Shown: piece after piece, positions 14,495 through 25,501 of the stretch
Layout: every line of letters starts with the position of its first letter
How positions within the stretch are numbered: position 1 is the stretch's first letter
NCBI GenBank assembly: GCA_022885665.1
Contig: JAGQDJ010000048.1
Location: 276,289 to 340,288 of the forward strand
DNA length: 64,000 nucleotides
Origin: Triops longicaudatus
Taxonomy: Eukaryota > Arthropoda > Branchiopoda > Notostraca > Triopsidae
Direction: 5' to 3'
Notes under the pieces: generated by a model
The model's database searches: none
What the model was told of the DNA's origin: nothing
The model's input: only the letters and a program-made list of their open reading frames with translations
Made by a program: the position numbers and the translations under genes

Positions 14495-14935
14495 AACTAA
14501 TGGTATTTTACGACTACCGTGATGAAACATTCTTTGCAAAAACCTCCTCCCAAGAACAAACAAAATAACTGTTTACCTTGCTTCATCTGAAAATAGGGAC
14601 CAGACAAGAAAAAGCTTTTTCCCATGTCTGTGTTACCGGATTAAAGCGTTCTTTAGCTCAGGGATTTACTGTAATGTTTACAGTGACGGTGTCCTTCTAA
14701 ACTGCTATTTCATACAACTTTTTCTCACCAGCAACAGTCAAACTGACAAATACCAACTTTATTTTTTTTTTTTTGCGCGAAATGGCTTCCGGATTGTGTA
14801 AAACTGACAACCAAAACCGAAAAGTTTGCAATATTTTTTCTCATTGTTGTAGTTCGTATACGGCTTTTGTACAGTTTTTAAGTCATGTGCACGAAATAAA
14901 TGCGTAAAAAAGTCAATTGAAATCAGAAACCTTGT

Positions 14936-16284
14936 TTAATCCTCTTTTGTCTCATTTTTTAAATGGTACATGGTCATGGGAAATTCACAATTACGCGAAA
15001 ACCAAATTTTCCCAGGAGTTGTTACTTCACAAGCAATCTGTACCGAACCTGCGAGATACAAGAAAAACGCTAGTTTTTTACAGAAAAAAGAGAAATTGAA
15101 AAAATAGAAGCGTTTGTAAGCAAAAGTCCAAGAAAGAGTTCACACATGTTCTTACTCAATGATTCCATGAAAGAGGCCAAGGTTTGCTCGTTTCTCACCG
15201 TGCAGGCTACGTACGCAGTCGCGCCTCTGTATAAAGCACGTTTTATGACGGAGACCAAAGCCGGGATAATGGATTCGTCATAAACGACGTCTATAAACGC
15301 ACACAATACGGTTTAAAACAGATTTAAAGTTACTCATGTCGTGATACAAAACCTGCTGCGAGTACGATATCACAATCGAGATCTTGGTCTTTACATTCTT
15401 CCCAATCCAGTTCCGACACGCTTATATCTGTACTTTTCCACCGGGAGGCTAAATTGCAAGTTTCCTCTATTGTAGCAAGATCTAAGTTTACGCGGACATT
15501 GTGCGTCAACTGTTCAAGAACTTTGCCATGGCAGTCCGTAAAATTGTACGCCGAAGGCTCGCATGCGAGTACACATGATAAGCCTGCGAAACCCATTCCT
15601 GCGCCAAGCTCGAGTATTCGCTTTCCTTTGAAGAGGTGCGAATTGTTCAGACAAAAGTCTGCAAGAAGGTACGAAGCCTAAATAGGGGGTAGTTTCCCTC
15701 TTTGATGAACTTAAAGGTGCACGGCACGTTACCTGCCACGTCCGCAAGCCAGTCGTACCGCACGAGATGAGACTTGCCTTCTCACGTAAGCTGACAGTTA
15801 CACCGTTTGGCAGGAATAAAGTGCGGTAGCCGAATTCTTCGTTATTCTGAAGCAACTCCATGTATTTTTCCAGGGCCAGCTCATGTACTTCCCAACTTCT
15901 TTCTTCCACCTGTGGAGTTAATGACAATAAGTTAATTTGCTAACGATAATGGCAAAAATAAGAAATAAATATACATGAACTATTTAAAAAAATACACCTT
16001 GGAGATAAACATTTTCAGAAAAGCTTTTCGGTAGGATGGTGTAGGGGGGTATTTTATGGACAACGGGTGCAAAATCGTTGTTTCAAGCCATTTATTTTGC
16101 GCTTCTGTGGTTAAATCAGACGGCACGCTATTAAAATCCCATTCCTGTAATAAATTTGTACACACAGAAATGCCGTTTCGCACTGAACGTTGATAAGAAA
16201 AAAGTTTTAGTTTATTTAGCTATTTTATGTCACCTCCCAAGGTAGCGCAGACACATTTACGTTTCTAAAATAACCTTCTTGCAT
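14936..16284 (-). CDS. EEF2KMT: Protein-lysine methyltransferase EEF2KMT (FAM86), 6 exons, 315 aa
   Basis: Minus-strand exons: 16284-16234, 16144-15998, 15909-15733, 15677-15353, 15290-15156, 15048-14936. All phases close, giving 315 aa against 330 in human. Family features: N-terminal FxxxNVNVSALPWE segment like the FAM86 N-terminus, then HPLSIKYPPTPSYRKAFL, then SLISCGTTGLRTWQASYLL, SAM-binding motif I LELGAGMGFAGL, FTDCHGKVLEQLTHNVRVN, post-motif AADVVYDESII, and ACTVRNEQT. The known activity of the family is SAM-dependent trimethylation of a lysine in elongation factor 2. It is a Rossmann-fold MTF16-type cytosolic enzyme. The start ATG at 16284 is the first after an in-frame stop and gives a human-like N-terminus. 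The gene runs tail-to-tail with the PPxY gene, with 462 bp between stops. Confidence 0.92.
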
Positions 16285-17769
16285 GTTTCCCCTCTCAATA
16301 TTTTCCTGTTCACACAATGTTTTTCATTCAAACTGAAATAAATATGGTCTCGAACGCCATCTATTAATTCAATTGTTTTGTCGATGTAATAATTCAACCT
16401 ATCTTTCACGCCATCTAGAAAGGAATTCAGGAAATAAGAGGTTTAAATGATTTGCTTTATTATTATTTGAGAGCGACAACGTGGCCGATAGGTACCGCAG
16501 TCTGTACGAAAAATCAAATAAGTGAAATATCAATTCTGTGGCAACTGCATATTTTCAAAATCATAGCTTTAACAAAGGTAATTTTCGATCAGTATTATTT
16601 AGTACGCCAAAAAGGTGCTTCAAAGGATATATATGTGGATAATTGTTGAAATACGTACTGTAATCTTTTATGTTTATTAAACCTAGTGTATTCACAAGAT
16701 TTCAGATTCCAGAGATGTTTTAGTTATCCCCCAGAGATGCCAGAATCTCAAGTAGCCGATAGCGTCTCTTCCTCGAAACCAGTGTTTCGTTGAATCCACG
16801 TGTTGAAATCTTCCCAACCTGATTCATCAGGGACCAGAGGACACCAAATTTGAACGAAAAAAACGTAAGTCAGGAAGGGCACTTGTTGCTTGGGTCAGAG
16901 ATTGAAGAGGTTCAGTTCGTTTCTGTCGCTTTAGCTGTGAACACGTCAGCGTTCTCTGAGTCTGAAGTCTATTTTTGCCGTTCTCAAATATGGAATCTCC
17001 TGATAATTTTGACGACCCAGGTATTATTTGTTTCGCGGAAATCGCTTTTGTACAGGGTTCTTAGAAGAAAAATGACAAGGATTTGAAACCATTCGTTTGA
17101 TTTTAGCCAGTCAGTGTCTGTTGTTCGCACGCTTCTTTCGCGTTCTGCGTAACTTGCGTGCTTATTTCTTCATAGAATTGAAATAATTATAACTGGAAAT
17201 ACGTTCTATTCTCCTCGACTTATTTCCCTGGAGAATTTCCTGTTATTTTGTGCAAACTCGCTAAGTGAAGGTGTAGAAACCTCTAAGGGGGCATTTTCTC
17301 TATAACCCCAACGCTATTGCATTTCGAAAAATCACTTCCTGGTCACCTAAGTACTGTCACGCCACGAGCTCACTTGAGTATAAAAAAAGCACAAAAGGTG
17401 TCCCTTTTCCCAGTTCTTGTTGTTGAAGTTGCGCACCTCGGCGTCGCTGACTTGAACGGTGCCATGTTGCACCTGTTCGGGGGTAACGATGCCGAAGGTT
17501 ATATGAGGGGTAAGAACCATATGGACAAAGAGTCTGGTTTTGAGCAAGCGAGGTGAAGTAGCGAGGGCCCTTCCTGAGAGTTGTAATCGAAAGGAATACA
17601 TGTGTTAAAAATTGACGTGACAATACATTTCCAGTTAGTCTCGTTTGAACTTTCACAACTTTACGTTTCAGCCAAAGATTAGTTAAGGACACGTTGCAAA
17701 TAGGTGACCAACTAGTAGGACAAACACATTAGAAAACAGTAGTAGACATGTCCATGATGTGCGATACAC
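16285..17769. other. Intergenic between divergent EEF2KMT and the zinc-finger gene
   Basis: About 1.5 kb of AT-rich DNA between head-to-head genes. It should contain both promoters, but I see no clear TATA box or other core element I can defend. Just before the zinc-finger gene, 17806-17831 is pyrimidine-rich and ends in TTTTTCGCAG, which could be a splice acceptor for an upstream non-coding exon. Confidence 0.4.
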
Positions 17770-20247
17770 ATGACTCGTTTGCCTTCAGACCTCGATACAG
17801 AATTAAACGTTGCGTTTCGTTGCTTTTTCGCAGAAGACGATGTGATGGACCGTTCACCAAGTCGTCGCCGTAGGTATGGTAGTGGAAGTCCAGAGTGCCA
17901 TAGTCGGCGCCGATCCCCCACGAAATCACATGACCGACGTCTCAGCCGCTCACGTTCCCGGAATCGGCGCAGGTCGCGTTCATTCTCACCACCGGAACAT
18001 GTGTCTGAGGATTCGTGGCCCTCACGCCGACGCCACCGCTCTCGTAGCGGATCTCCTTCTCCGGATCGCCCGTATAAATCCCACAGAAGGTCTCGAGGAC
18101 TTGAGTGTTGGAAGTGTGAAGCTTCATTTCGCTCCAATCAGGCCTTACGAGATCATATACGATCTGGTGGCTGCCGGAACACAAGAGAAGTCAACATTCA
18201 CAAATGTTATTACTGCCGTGTAGAATTCAGCTCAGCACACTCTCTAATGGCTCATATTAAGGACAAGCAACATCAGCTTCCTAAGTCTATCATAATGGCT
18301 ATACAGCGCGACGACACAAGAGCCTCTGCTAGCAGCAATTTGACAGGATCCGTGGACAAGCTCGTATTGCTGGAAAAACCGGCAGATGAGTTCTTTCGGT
18401 GCCACGTCTGTCCTAAGAAATTTTTCGACAAAACGGCATTATACTTTCACATGGCATCAGTGAATCATTTCACTGAAGCAGATCGTGAGAAAGGCCTGGA
18501 TAAAATGCTAGGCAATGTAGGGCCTTCTAAGTCGGGTACGTACGCTTGCGTCGTTTGCCGTAAGACCTTTCTGGATCATGGAGCTTTGTTTTATCATATA
18601 GGCTCGACAAAGCATTTTCCTCCTGAAGATGAAAGGAGACCACACAGTTCGTCCTCTTCCAATTCTGCAGAATCAGGTCCTTCTGCGTTATCACAAGCGG
18701 CACCACCGCCCCCTGTAACGCAAACGCATTCTGGTGGTAGTTTTGTGCCGACATTGGTTCCTGTAGACAATAATGATAAAGGAGTCAATCAAACCGCTCA
18801 TGATAACAATGGTATCGAATCTCCCGGTCTCGGAACAACCCTACCTTTCCCATTCCCCGCAAATCCTCCTCAAACGGCGTATCCAGACATTTACTACATA
18901 AGCCGTTTTACGTCGCCACCTGCGTCTCCAGAAGCCAATTTGCAATACTTGCACAGTGTGATGAGAAACCCTTCCCCACCCACTGCGCCGGTTTCCTCCG
19001 AGGTGGATCGCACGTGGAATCCAACATCCTTTGACTCTACTCGCCAAGCCCCAACAGCCGTGTACCGAAATAGTGCCCAGCATGGGTATCCACCACCTGC
19101 TGCAAATGCTTATGGTCACAGTGCCTATGCGCTAAGTCAACGCTATATTCCCTATAATACTCGCCCTATGGAGAGTCTCAACGAACAAATGGTCATTACT
19201 CCGCAAAATAACATAACAGCCAACTCTGCGTATATGGGAGCTCAGCCTCAGTACGGAGCTTACCATGAAGCGTATGATAGACCTAATGCTGTTACTCCTG
19301 GTGCTTTACAGCCGCAAGATCCACGATACAAGACGCAGATTTGTTCTTCCGTGGATTCAAGGAAAGGAAACTCGTCCCAGTCAAGCGATCGTAGCAGTAA
19401 TAGTAGCACAGTCATGTCTAGTGGCCCTCCGCTCGCTCCACTGGACGATATGATGGCACCACGCATACTTACAGGGTCGTTTACGCGTACTTCATCGGTT
19501 CAACAGAGGGTACCTGGTACCATATTGCCTGGCACTGTGCCTTCCCCTGCGGTACTTCGACCACCTGCTCCGTCACCGCCCGTACTTCGTCTCCCTGTGC
19601 CTTTTCCATCTGTACGTGGCCCACCTGAATCGACAAATGTGCACGGTAGCTGTAGTAACATTCCTCCGCCTTGGGTTATTCCCGAAGTTCCTGTGATAAA
19701 TGCGCATTCTGATCGTTTTGCTAATACCCAGCCAGTTACTTCTTTGAGGGTCGAAGTGCCATATGCTAGAGTGGCACCAGCCGTACCTGTTGAGTCTGCT
19801 CCTTCAGCTCCTCCACCGCCTATTATACCTGTTGAACTGAGGATCCAGTATAATCGAGTCTCACCACCTATATCTTTACAAGAGTTGCCCAGGTTCTCGC
19901 CAGAAGTTGAACCTTCGCCCGTTGAAGAGGACAGGCCAGTAACACCAGAGACACCCACGGAAGAGCCGGAAGACCCGTTCGTTCCGCGAAGGTTGCCTGA
20001 CGATGACGTCGAGAGATACTCGCCAAGTGTTGTTTTGGACGAGGAAGATTCTGGCAAGGAATCTGAAGAAGAAAAAGAAAATCCTGTAGTGTCTAAGAGA
20101 GAGATGCTTTTGGGTAGTGTCCCAGAATTTTGCTCGGATTGCAACAATCCGTTAGACCCAGTATTTTGCCTTAGTTACAACGTCATGCATCGTCGTTGGC
20201 ACGTGTGTTGTATAGAGTGTGGTTGGGAAACTGTTGCAATGCAATAG
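17770..20247 (+). CDS. RS-rich multi-zinc-finger protein, single long exon (825 aa or 800 aa)
   Basis: An uninterrupted 2.5-kb open frame. Residues about 27-110 are rich in Arg-Ser dipeptides, as in nuclear splicing factors. Then come a CX2CX12HX5C finger (about 113-137), a CX2CX12HX5H finger (about 144-170) and two CX2CX12HX6H fingers (about 211-236 and 258-283). Spacing of this kind resembles matrin/U1-type fingers. Residues 290-770 are low-complexity, Pro/Ser-rich, with an acidic stretch near 740-775. The last 40 residues hold two CxxC pairs (CSDC and CIEC), a possible zinc ribbon. Two starts are possible: ATG 17770, or ATG 17844 (MDRSPSRRRR) if TTTTTCGCAG at 17822-17831 is a 3' splice site. 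The RS domain suggests RNA or nuclear-speckle association, which is inference. I do not recognise an orthologue. Confidence 0.8.
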   Translation: MTRLPSDLDTELNVAFRCFFAEDDVMDRSPSRRRRYGSGSPECHSRRRSPTKSHDRRLSRSRSRNRRRSRSFSPPEHVSEDSWPSRRRHRSRSGSPSPDRPYKSHRRSRGLECWKCEASFRSNQALRDHIRSGGCRNTREVNIHKCYYCRVEFSSAHSLMAHIKDKQHQLPKSIIMAIQRDDTRASASSNLTGSVDKLVLLEKPADEFFRCHVCPKKFFDKTALYFHMASVNHFTEADREKGLDKMLGNVGPSKSGTYACVVCRKTFLDHGALFYHIGSTKHFPPEDERRPHSSSSSNSAESGPSALSQAAPPPPVTQTHSGGSFVPTLVPVDNNDKGVNQTAHDNNGIESPGLGTTLPFPFPANPPQTAYPDIYYISRFTSPPASPEANLQYLHSVMRNPSPPTAPVSSEVDRTWNPTSFDSTRQAPTAVYRNSAQHGYPPPAANAYGHSAYALSQRYIPYNTRPMESLNEQMVITPQNNITANSAYMGAQPQYGAYHEAYDRPNAVTPGALQPQDPRYKTQICSSVDSRKGNSSQSSDRSSNSSTVMSSGPPLAPLDDMMAPRILTGSFTRTSSVQQRVPGTILPGTVPSPAVLRPPAPSPPVLRLPVPFPSVRGPPESTNVHGSCSNIPPPWVIPEVPVINAHSDRFANTQPVTSLRVEVPYARVAPAVPVESAPSAPPPPIIPVELRIQYNRVSPPISLQELPRFSPEVEPSPVEEDRPVTPETPTEEPEDPFVPRRLPDDDVERYSPSVVLDEEDSGKESEEEKENPVVSKREMLLGSVPEFCSDCNNPLDPVFCLSYNVMHRRWHVCCIECGWETVAMQ

Positions 20248-20904
20248 TTAAGGTTATTACGTTCATAAACGATTCTGGCAAACCTCAGTGGAGAGCTGTT
20301 TGCTTAGGTCGCTTTTGTGTTCGAGTTTAGTGGCTTTGTATGGAAGACAATGGTACTTGTGTCTTTTCGTGCTTTGTGGTCAGTGTTGCACATAAGTTTT
20401 GCGCTCGCTAATGTTTCTTCCTTCACTTTTTAAAGCGAGAATTCTTCGTAAGCATTTGCAGCAGCTCTTTCTTGGGTCACGGACATTAGCTCGCAGGCTG
20501 GAATGCCGAGTAAAGACACAAATGTTCTGCAATATTATTACTTAAACACTCGGCCTCGTTAGCTCACGGAAAGCAAATGCACTCCAGGTGAACGCAAAAG
20601 ATGCGAAAGCTTCTGGTGAAAGTTGATGAATTTCGCATTTAATTTCTAATTGTTATTTAATTATGAAAATCCTGCTCATTTTCACGAAATCAAGACAAGA
20701 ACCAATTTTTCACTAAGGAAAATACCCCAGGGGACTGACACATTTCAAGGCAAAGAGTGGAATTTGGGAAAACGTCAGTTATCCCGAAGGAAACTAATTT
20801 TTTGTCCGAAACTGTGGTGAACGCCATCTATTGATGTAAATAACTGATTCTGCAGAGTTCTCATAAACTTATTTTGGCGTGGAAAGAGGAACCGTACGAA
20901 AGTG
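20248..20904. other. 3' UTR of zinc-finger gene and promoter of TSEN54
   Basis: Same-strand spacer of 657 bp. It should hold the 3' UTR of the upstream gene and the TSEN54 promoter. I see no canonical AATAAA close to the zinc-finger stop. Confidence 0.35.
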
Positions 20905-22197
20905 ATGTGCGATAAACTGAGCGTAGTGCCGAAAAATGGTGCACCGGAAGGACTCGAAAATCAGCTGATTTTCATTGCTAGTTACCTAGATAAGTACCTA
21001 AGCTCTTTGAAAACTGAGTTCCACGAGAAATGGTAAACACTTTCTTTGACATACTTTAAGAACACTTAACACATAGGAACACTTCGTTCTTTAGCAACAA
21101 TCTAACGAAAGCCGAATGGGATACAGCCGAAGAACATGCGACGAGTACAAAAGTTGTTGGAAACTATATGGATTATTTCGGGTCGTTCAGAAACCATGCG
21201 TGGCGTTTTGTTCCCGAGGAAATGCTTTTTCTTCTAGAAAACGTAAAAATATCATAATATATAATTCATTAAATATTATTGACTCATTTACCCGTGTAGT
21301 TCTACATGGACTTGGCTTATCGTGGCGTTCCGGTGTCAATTCAACAAGCTTTACAGTTCTCTAAAGTAAATCTTTACAGCTATAAAGTTTATGCCAGTTT
21401 GTGTCGTCAGAGTTATCGACTTAAGCGGAGCAGTAGTCAGCTGAAATATCCTGAAGACAAGATTGACAAAAGTACAGAGAAATTGGGGACATATGTCTTA
21501 CCACGGGAGCAAGAATTCCGAAATTTACTACGTTTAATACCCAATATCATGGATGAGTATCCTATTGTCTGTGATAGTCTTGAGTCCTTCCCGGAGGGTA
21601 CTATTACGCATGTTGATGTAAATATTCGTACCAAGGCTGTTCTAGTGAAGATAAATGCTTTTGCACTTTATAGAAACTGAAAGACTGCCTGCGGTATTGG
21701 AAGAGGCAATATTTGTCTCCAGAAGCTGACATCTCGAAGAAACAACGCTTGATAACCCCAGAAGCTGGAGATGACGATACAGTTTCCGATGTGTTCGTTC
21801 ACCGGAAGTCGAGAAGTAAAAATCTCCTAAGATTCCTTGGTTTATTTATTCTTTTTCAGTTGTTCGAAGCAGGTTACAAATGATTAAAGCCGCAGTTAAA
21901 CCCCAAAGCCAAAGTCTTCCGGAATACGACGTATATGTACCTAAAATCCACTTTCGAAAATCGGATGCTGGTGCAGCATCGTACCACCTTCGAATTCTCC
22001 CGTAAGAGCTTTATTGTATATTCTCTGATTCCATGCTATATTTGGTACTAATGCGAACCCATGACTTCTATTGCAGGTGGATGTCATCAGTTCCTGAAGT
22101 TGTCCCGAGTGATTGTATGCTCTACGCGGTAAGTGGTTGTGGTCAAATCGCAATGTATTCTGCACAAAATGTAAAAGCGTCGCTACAAGGATCATAA
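20905..22197 (+). CDS. TSEN54: tRNA-splicing endonuclease subunit Sen54 (6 exons, 332 aa)
   Basis: Exons: 20905-21032, 21095-21242, 21300-21617, 21674-21815, 21860-22001, 22077-22197, with introns of 44-75 nt. The N-terminal Sen54 domain is seen as KAEWDTAEEHATSTKVVGNY, then RFVPEEMLFLLENFYMDLAY followed by RGVPVSIQQAL and the SYKVYASLCRQSYRLKR helix. These match the 'PEEALYLLE...LPLSIQEAY...YxVFSHLKRLGY' pattern of animal TSEN54. The C-terminal domain is YDVYVPKIHFRKSDAGAASY and LYAVSGCGQIAMYSAQNV, matching the end of TSEN54. The family acts as the non-catalytic molecular-ruler partner of Sen2 in tRNA intron excision in the nucleus. At 332 aa it is much shorter than the human 526 aa because the disordered middle is nearly absent. 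The exon 3/4 junction (GAT|GTAAAT, TATAG|AAACTG) is the least certain. Confidence 0.88.
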
Positions 22198-22211
22198 TCC
22201 TCTAATGTGAT

Positions 22212-22217
22212 AATAAA
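22212..22217 (+). terminator. AATAAA polyadenylation signal of TSEN54
   Basis: Hexamer 15 nt after the TSEN54 stop. It lies in the 85-bp gap before the convergent SORD stop, so the two transcripts probably overlap at their 3' ends. Confidence 0.6.
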
Positions 22218-22282
22218 GTATTTGAATATTGACAAACTAAGCAATCCCCGCTATATTGGAATGAAAATAATCAAAACCCCTT

Positions 22283-24275
22283 TTAGTTGGCATTACCACA
22301 TCGGATCATCACTTTAATGGCACCGCCTTCGCCGGTTTTGGCCGCCGTGAAGGCCTTGACTGAATCTTCCAGTTGGAACCGATGAGTGATCAGAGGTTTC
22401 ACATCAATTTTGCCCGTGGCAATCATATCCAACGCAATGGGATAGCTGAACCAAAACATTATCAGCTATTTCACTAATAAAACTACCCTTTATTTACCAG
22501 TTGGCGTAACGGAAAATTCCGCGGATATCCACTTCACGGACAGCGGCATTCACGACGGGAATGTTCACATTAGCCGGTCCTAGGCCGACTAATACCAGCA
22601 TACCGCCGCTTTTGGTAGCCTTGTGAGAAATACGACATATAGATTTCGTGTCAAGGGTTCTTAGCTTACATAAATGCCAATCTGAATCGAAGATTCGGCG
22701 CCGCTGCACTCGATGGTGATATTCGGTGCACCGCCCAGGGCCTTGACGATGTTTGCGGCATGCTCCTCTGACGAAGGACCGGCTTCAATCAAGTATGTGA
22801 AATCCGCTCCCAACGATTTTGCAACGGATAAGCGGTTGGCCGAAATATCTAATCAAAATCAAAATTCTTCCCATGCTTTCCATACTATTTAGCCGAACTA
22901 ACCCGTCATAATCACGGATGAGGCGCCCATGGCTTTAGCTGTCAATAAGGACACCAAACCAATCGGTCCTGCCCCACAAATAAGTACAGTTTTGCCGATA
23001 GTAACACCAGCCCTGCGGCAAGCATGGACTCCAACTGAAAGAGGTTCCAACAAAGCGCCTTCTTCCAAAGTTACGTGGTCAGGTAACCTAACAATAAACG
23101 CTATTAATCCGCAAACAAAAATAATTACTATTTTGTCAGGAAAATATTTATTTGAAAGTTTAAAGACGAACCACGTCGATTATCAGACGTAAAATTGGTT
23201 AGAACATCCTTGAACTTTGGTGTATAAAAAAAAAAAAAAAATGTAGTAACTCTCTACGAACTTGAAGCAAAAGTCGGCCGCGTGGGTATAATATCTGCAA
23301 AGATTTCCGTGAACAGGTGGAGTGGCGCAGAAAATGACATCCTTGCACAGATTGTAGCTGCCTTGTTTACAGAAATCGCAGTAGCGACAAGGAACTCCGG
23401 GCTCAATCGCTACTCGATCGCCTGCAAAATACGATAACAAGTTAACAAAATTATTGATTTCAGGCGAAGTTGCGTAAAATGGTGCAGCAAATTCGGTGAA
23501 TTCAACTTGGAATCAAGAGTAACCATATAATATTGTTCACTGAAAAAGGAAGTACCTTTTTGGAGGTTCTTAACATTTTCTCCGCATTCGACAACGATAC
23601 CAGCCGATTCGTGACCCAAAACCATCGGTTCTCGGACTACAAAGTCCCCAATAGCCCCTTTAGTCCAATACGATACATCAGAGCCGCAGATACCCACGGC
23701 TTGCATTTCAAGAAGAACCTCTGCAATAACATATGAATTAAAACGGAGCGATTTTTCAAATTTCGTTAAGTTTACCATTGGGACCGGGCTTCGGAAGCGG
23801 AATAGGTTCCTACAAAGGAGGAAAGACGAATAATGAGAAATTTATTTCGTGCACTTTTTGGGAAGAGAACGTGACAGAGCAAGTTTGAGTTCGAATTTTG
23901 TTGCAAAAACAGTTTTGAATGTGCCCGCGCATTTTAACTGTACTATCAGTGGCCAAATATATTACATACTACGGTACAAAAATCTATGTGTAGAATTTAC
24001 TGTACGCTTTATTTTATTACGGACATTAAATGTTAATGTGAACTTAAGAGCAATTCCAACAAGTAAACAAGTATATAAGATAAAGAAGATAAAAGACTAG
24101 ATAGCTTGTGAAACCCTTCCACGGTTTCGAGTACCTATTCCTTCGTAAAAACATTTAATTTCGACGCACAATAAATTACGCGTAACCGTAATTCTTTAGA
24201 CAAAGGGAGTAATACTCTTACAATGCGAATATCATCCTTTTTGTGCAAGACAGCAGCTAAATTTTCGACAACCAT
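22283..24275 (-). CDS. SORD: Sorbitol (polyol) dehydrogenase, 8 exons, 353 aa
   Basis: Minus exons: 24275-24222, 23809-23776, 23720-23556, 23421-23262, 23087-22903, 22848-22670, 22619-22498, 22445-22283. All phases close, to 353 aa (human 357). It belongs to the medium-chain zinc dehydrogenases and oxidises sorbitol and related polyols to ketoses with NAD+ in the cytosol. Seen: catalytic-zinc residues in VGICGSDVSYW and the LGHESAG motif, the NAD-binding segment TVLICGAGPIGLVSLLTAK, and IREVDIRGIFRY-type C-terminal lobe text (here VREVDIRGIFRYAN). The segment PCRYCDFCKQGSYNLC keeps four cysteines (CX2CX2CX7C) for a structural zinc that mammalian SORD has lost. Exon 1 encodes MVVENLAAVLHKKDDIRI, a normal SORD start. 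It is divergent from SNRPG. Confidence 0.95.
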
Positions 24276-24520
24276 TTTCAGCGACTTTACTTGCTAGCCT
24301 CTTCACGTCAACACACCTGACTTCACTGAATTTATCTCGTCGAGATCGACGGAACGGGGCGGTCTGCTGCATACGGCGGGCGAAAAAAAATCGATAGTAG
24401 CGCCACATAGTGCGATAAACGTGCAAGTGTTCGTTACTTGTGCGAACAACGCCGTGTGCTTGGTACAGGAAGCATTCTGAAAGATTGTTTTGGCACCCGG
24501 TTTTTTGAATCTTTCTGAAA
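24276..24520. promoter_or_regulatory. Shared divergent promoter region of SORD and SNRPG
   Basis: Only 245 bp separate the two start codons, which point away from each other, so the promoters must overlap unless non-coding first exons lie elsewhere. The segment is GC-richer than its surroundings, and I see no TATA box, as is usual for housekeeping promoters. Bidirectional regulation is inferred from the spacing only. Confidence 0.6.
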
Positions 24521-25438
24521 ATGAGCAAAGCACACCCTCCCGAGTTGAAGAAGTATATATATTTCTGTCTACTTTTTCTATGAGTGCTTAATTATTTTCA
24601 TTTGTTTACAGGTTTATGGACAAAAAGCTGACATGTAAGTTTCAACGCGGTCAAACAACTTTTTTTGACATTTTTCCTAAATTAATCTTTCCGTGAGGAT
24701 TTTGTTACATTATTCTTATTTACTTAATGCACTTAATTCATCTATTACTCTCGTTTAGAAGAATTTACTGTAGGGAAATGTCTTTCTGTATTCTGAGTCG
24801 TTATATTCATTCTGAACGTAAAATTCTTTTCTTTTCACCGCCCCAATGCTTTGGGGACCAAAATATGCGTAACAAACGCTTTAATTATGTCACCCATTTT
24901 TTTTCTATTTATAATCTTCAGAATATTTTCAGGACTATCTTGTTAGAGTAAAGAAATGCTCGAAAAACTCCTATTCTAGCTATTTGATGTGTGATTAAAA
25001 TGCTAGACGAAAAAGTACCTCTTTCATTCAGAATTATATGTGGGCAACTTTACTGGGTAACCTAATCCGTTTTACTTTATTACGTAATCGTAAAGCTTAA
25101 GTTGTCAATGCTATATAATATAATAGAAATGAAGTGTCAGATTTTTACGGTCTCTAATAATAATTAACTACTAACGTATTATAACTTCAAATATGTAGTG
25201 AAGCTCAACGGTGGTCGTAACGTGACCGGTACTTTGCGCGGTTTCGATCCCTTTATGAATCTGGTCTTAGACGAGGCTGTTGAACATTCCAAAGCCGGTC
25301 AACTCAATAACGTAGGGATGGTGGTAAGTGTAGTTTTCCTTCGTTAGCTATACAAAGAAATACTAACGTAATAAACCTTCACCATAGGTAATCCGCGGAA
25401 ACAGCATAATCATGGTGGAAGCATTAGAGCGCATTTAA
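24521..25438 (+). CDS. SNRPG: Small nuclear ribonucleoprotein G (SmG), 4 exons, 76 aa
   Basis: Exons: 24521-24552, 24612-24634, 25199-25323, 25388-25438, giving exactly 76 aa as in human. The protein starts MSKAHPPELKKFMDKKLTLK and carries the Sm1 motif (LNGGRNVTGTLRGFDPFMNL) and the Sm2 motif (VIRGNSIIMVEALERI). SmG is one of seven Sm proteins that form the ring on U1, U2, U4 and U5 snRNA and are essential for spliceosome assembly. Exon 2 is only 23 nt. The gene ends 64 bp before the convergent stop of PTCD3. The family is highly conserved and the call is firm. Confidence 0.97.
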
Positions 25439-25472
25439 ACGTCACTGTCAACCCTTTGAATCAATACAAGCG

Positions 25473-25478
25473 TTTATT
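25473..25478 (-). terminator. AATAAA polyadenylation signal of PTCD3
   Basis: TTTATT on the plus strand reads AATAAA on the minus strand, 24 nt past the PTCD3 stop. It sits inside what must be the 3' UTR of SNRPG. Confidence 0.55.
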
Positions 25479-25501
25479 TCTATCTTTCATTCCATGGAAT
25501 A

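Noticed and set aside
19500..20147. 215-codon minus-strand open frame
   Set aside because: Antisense shadow of the zinc-finger gene's low-complexity coding sequence.
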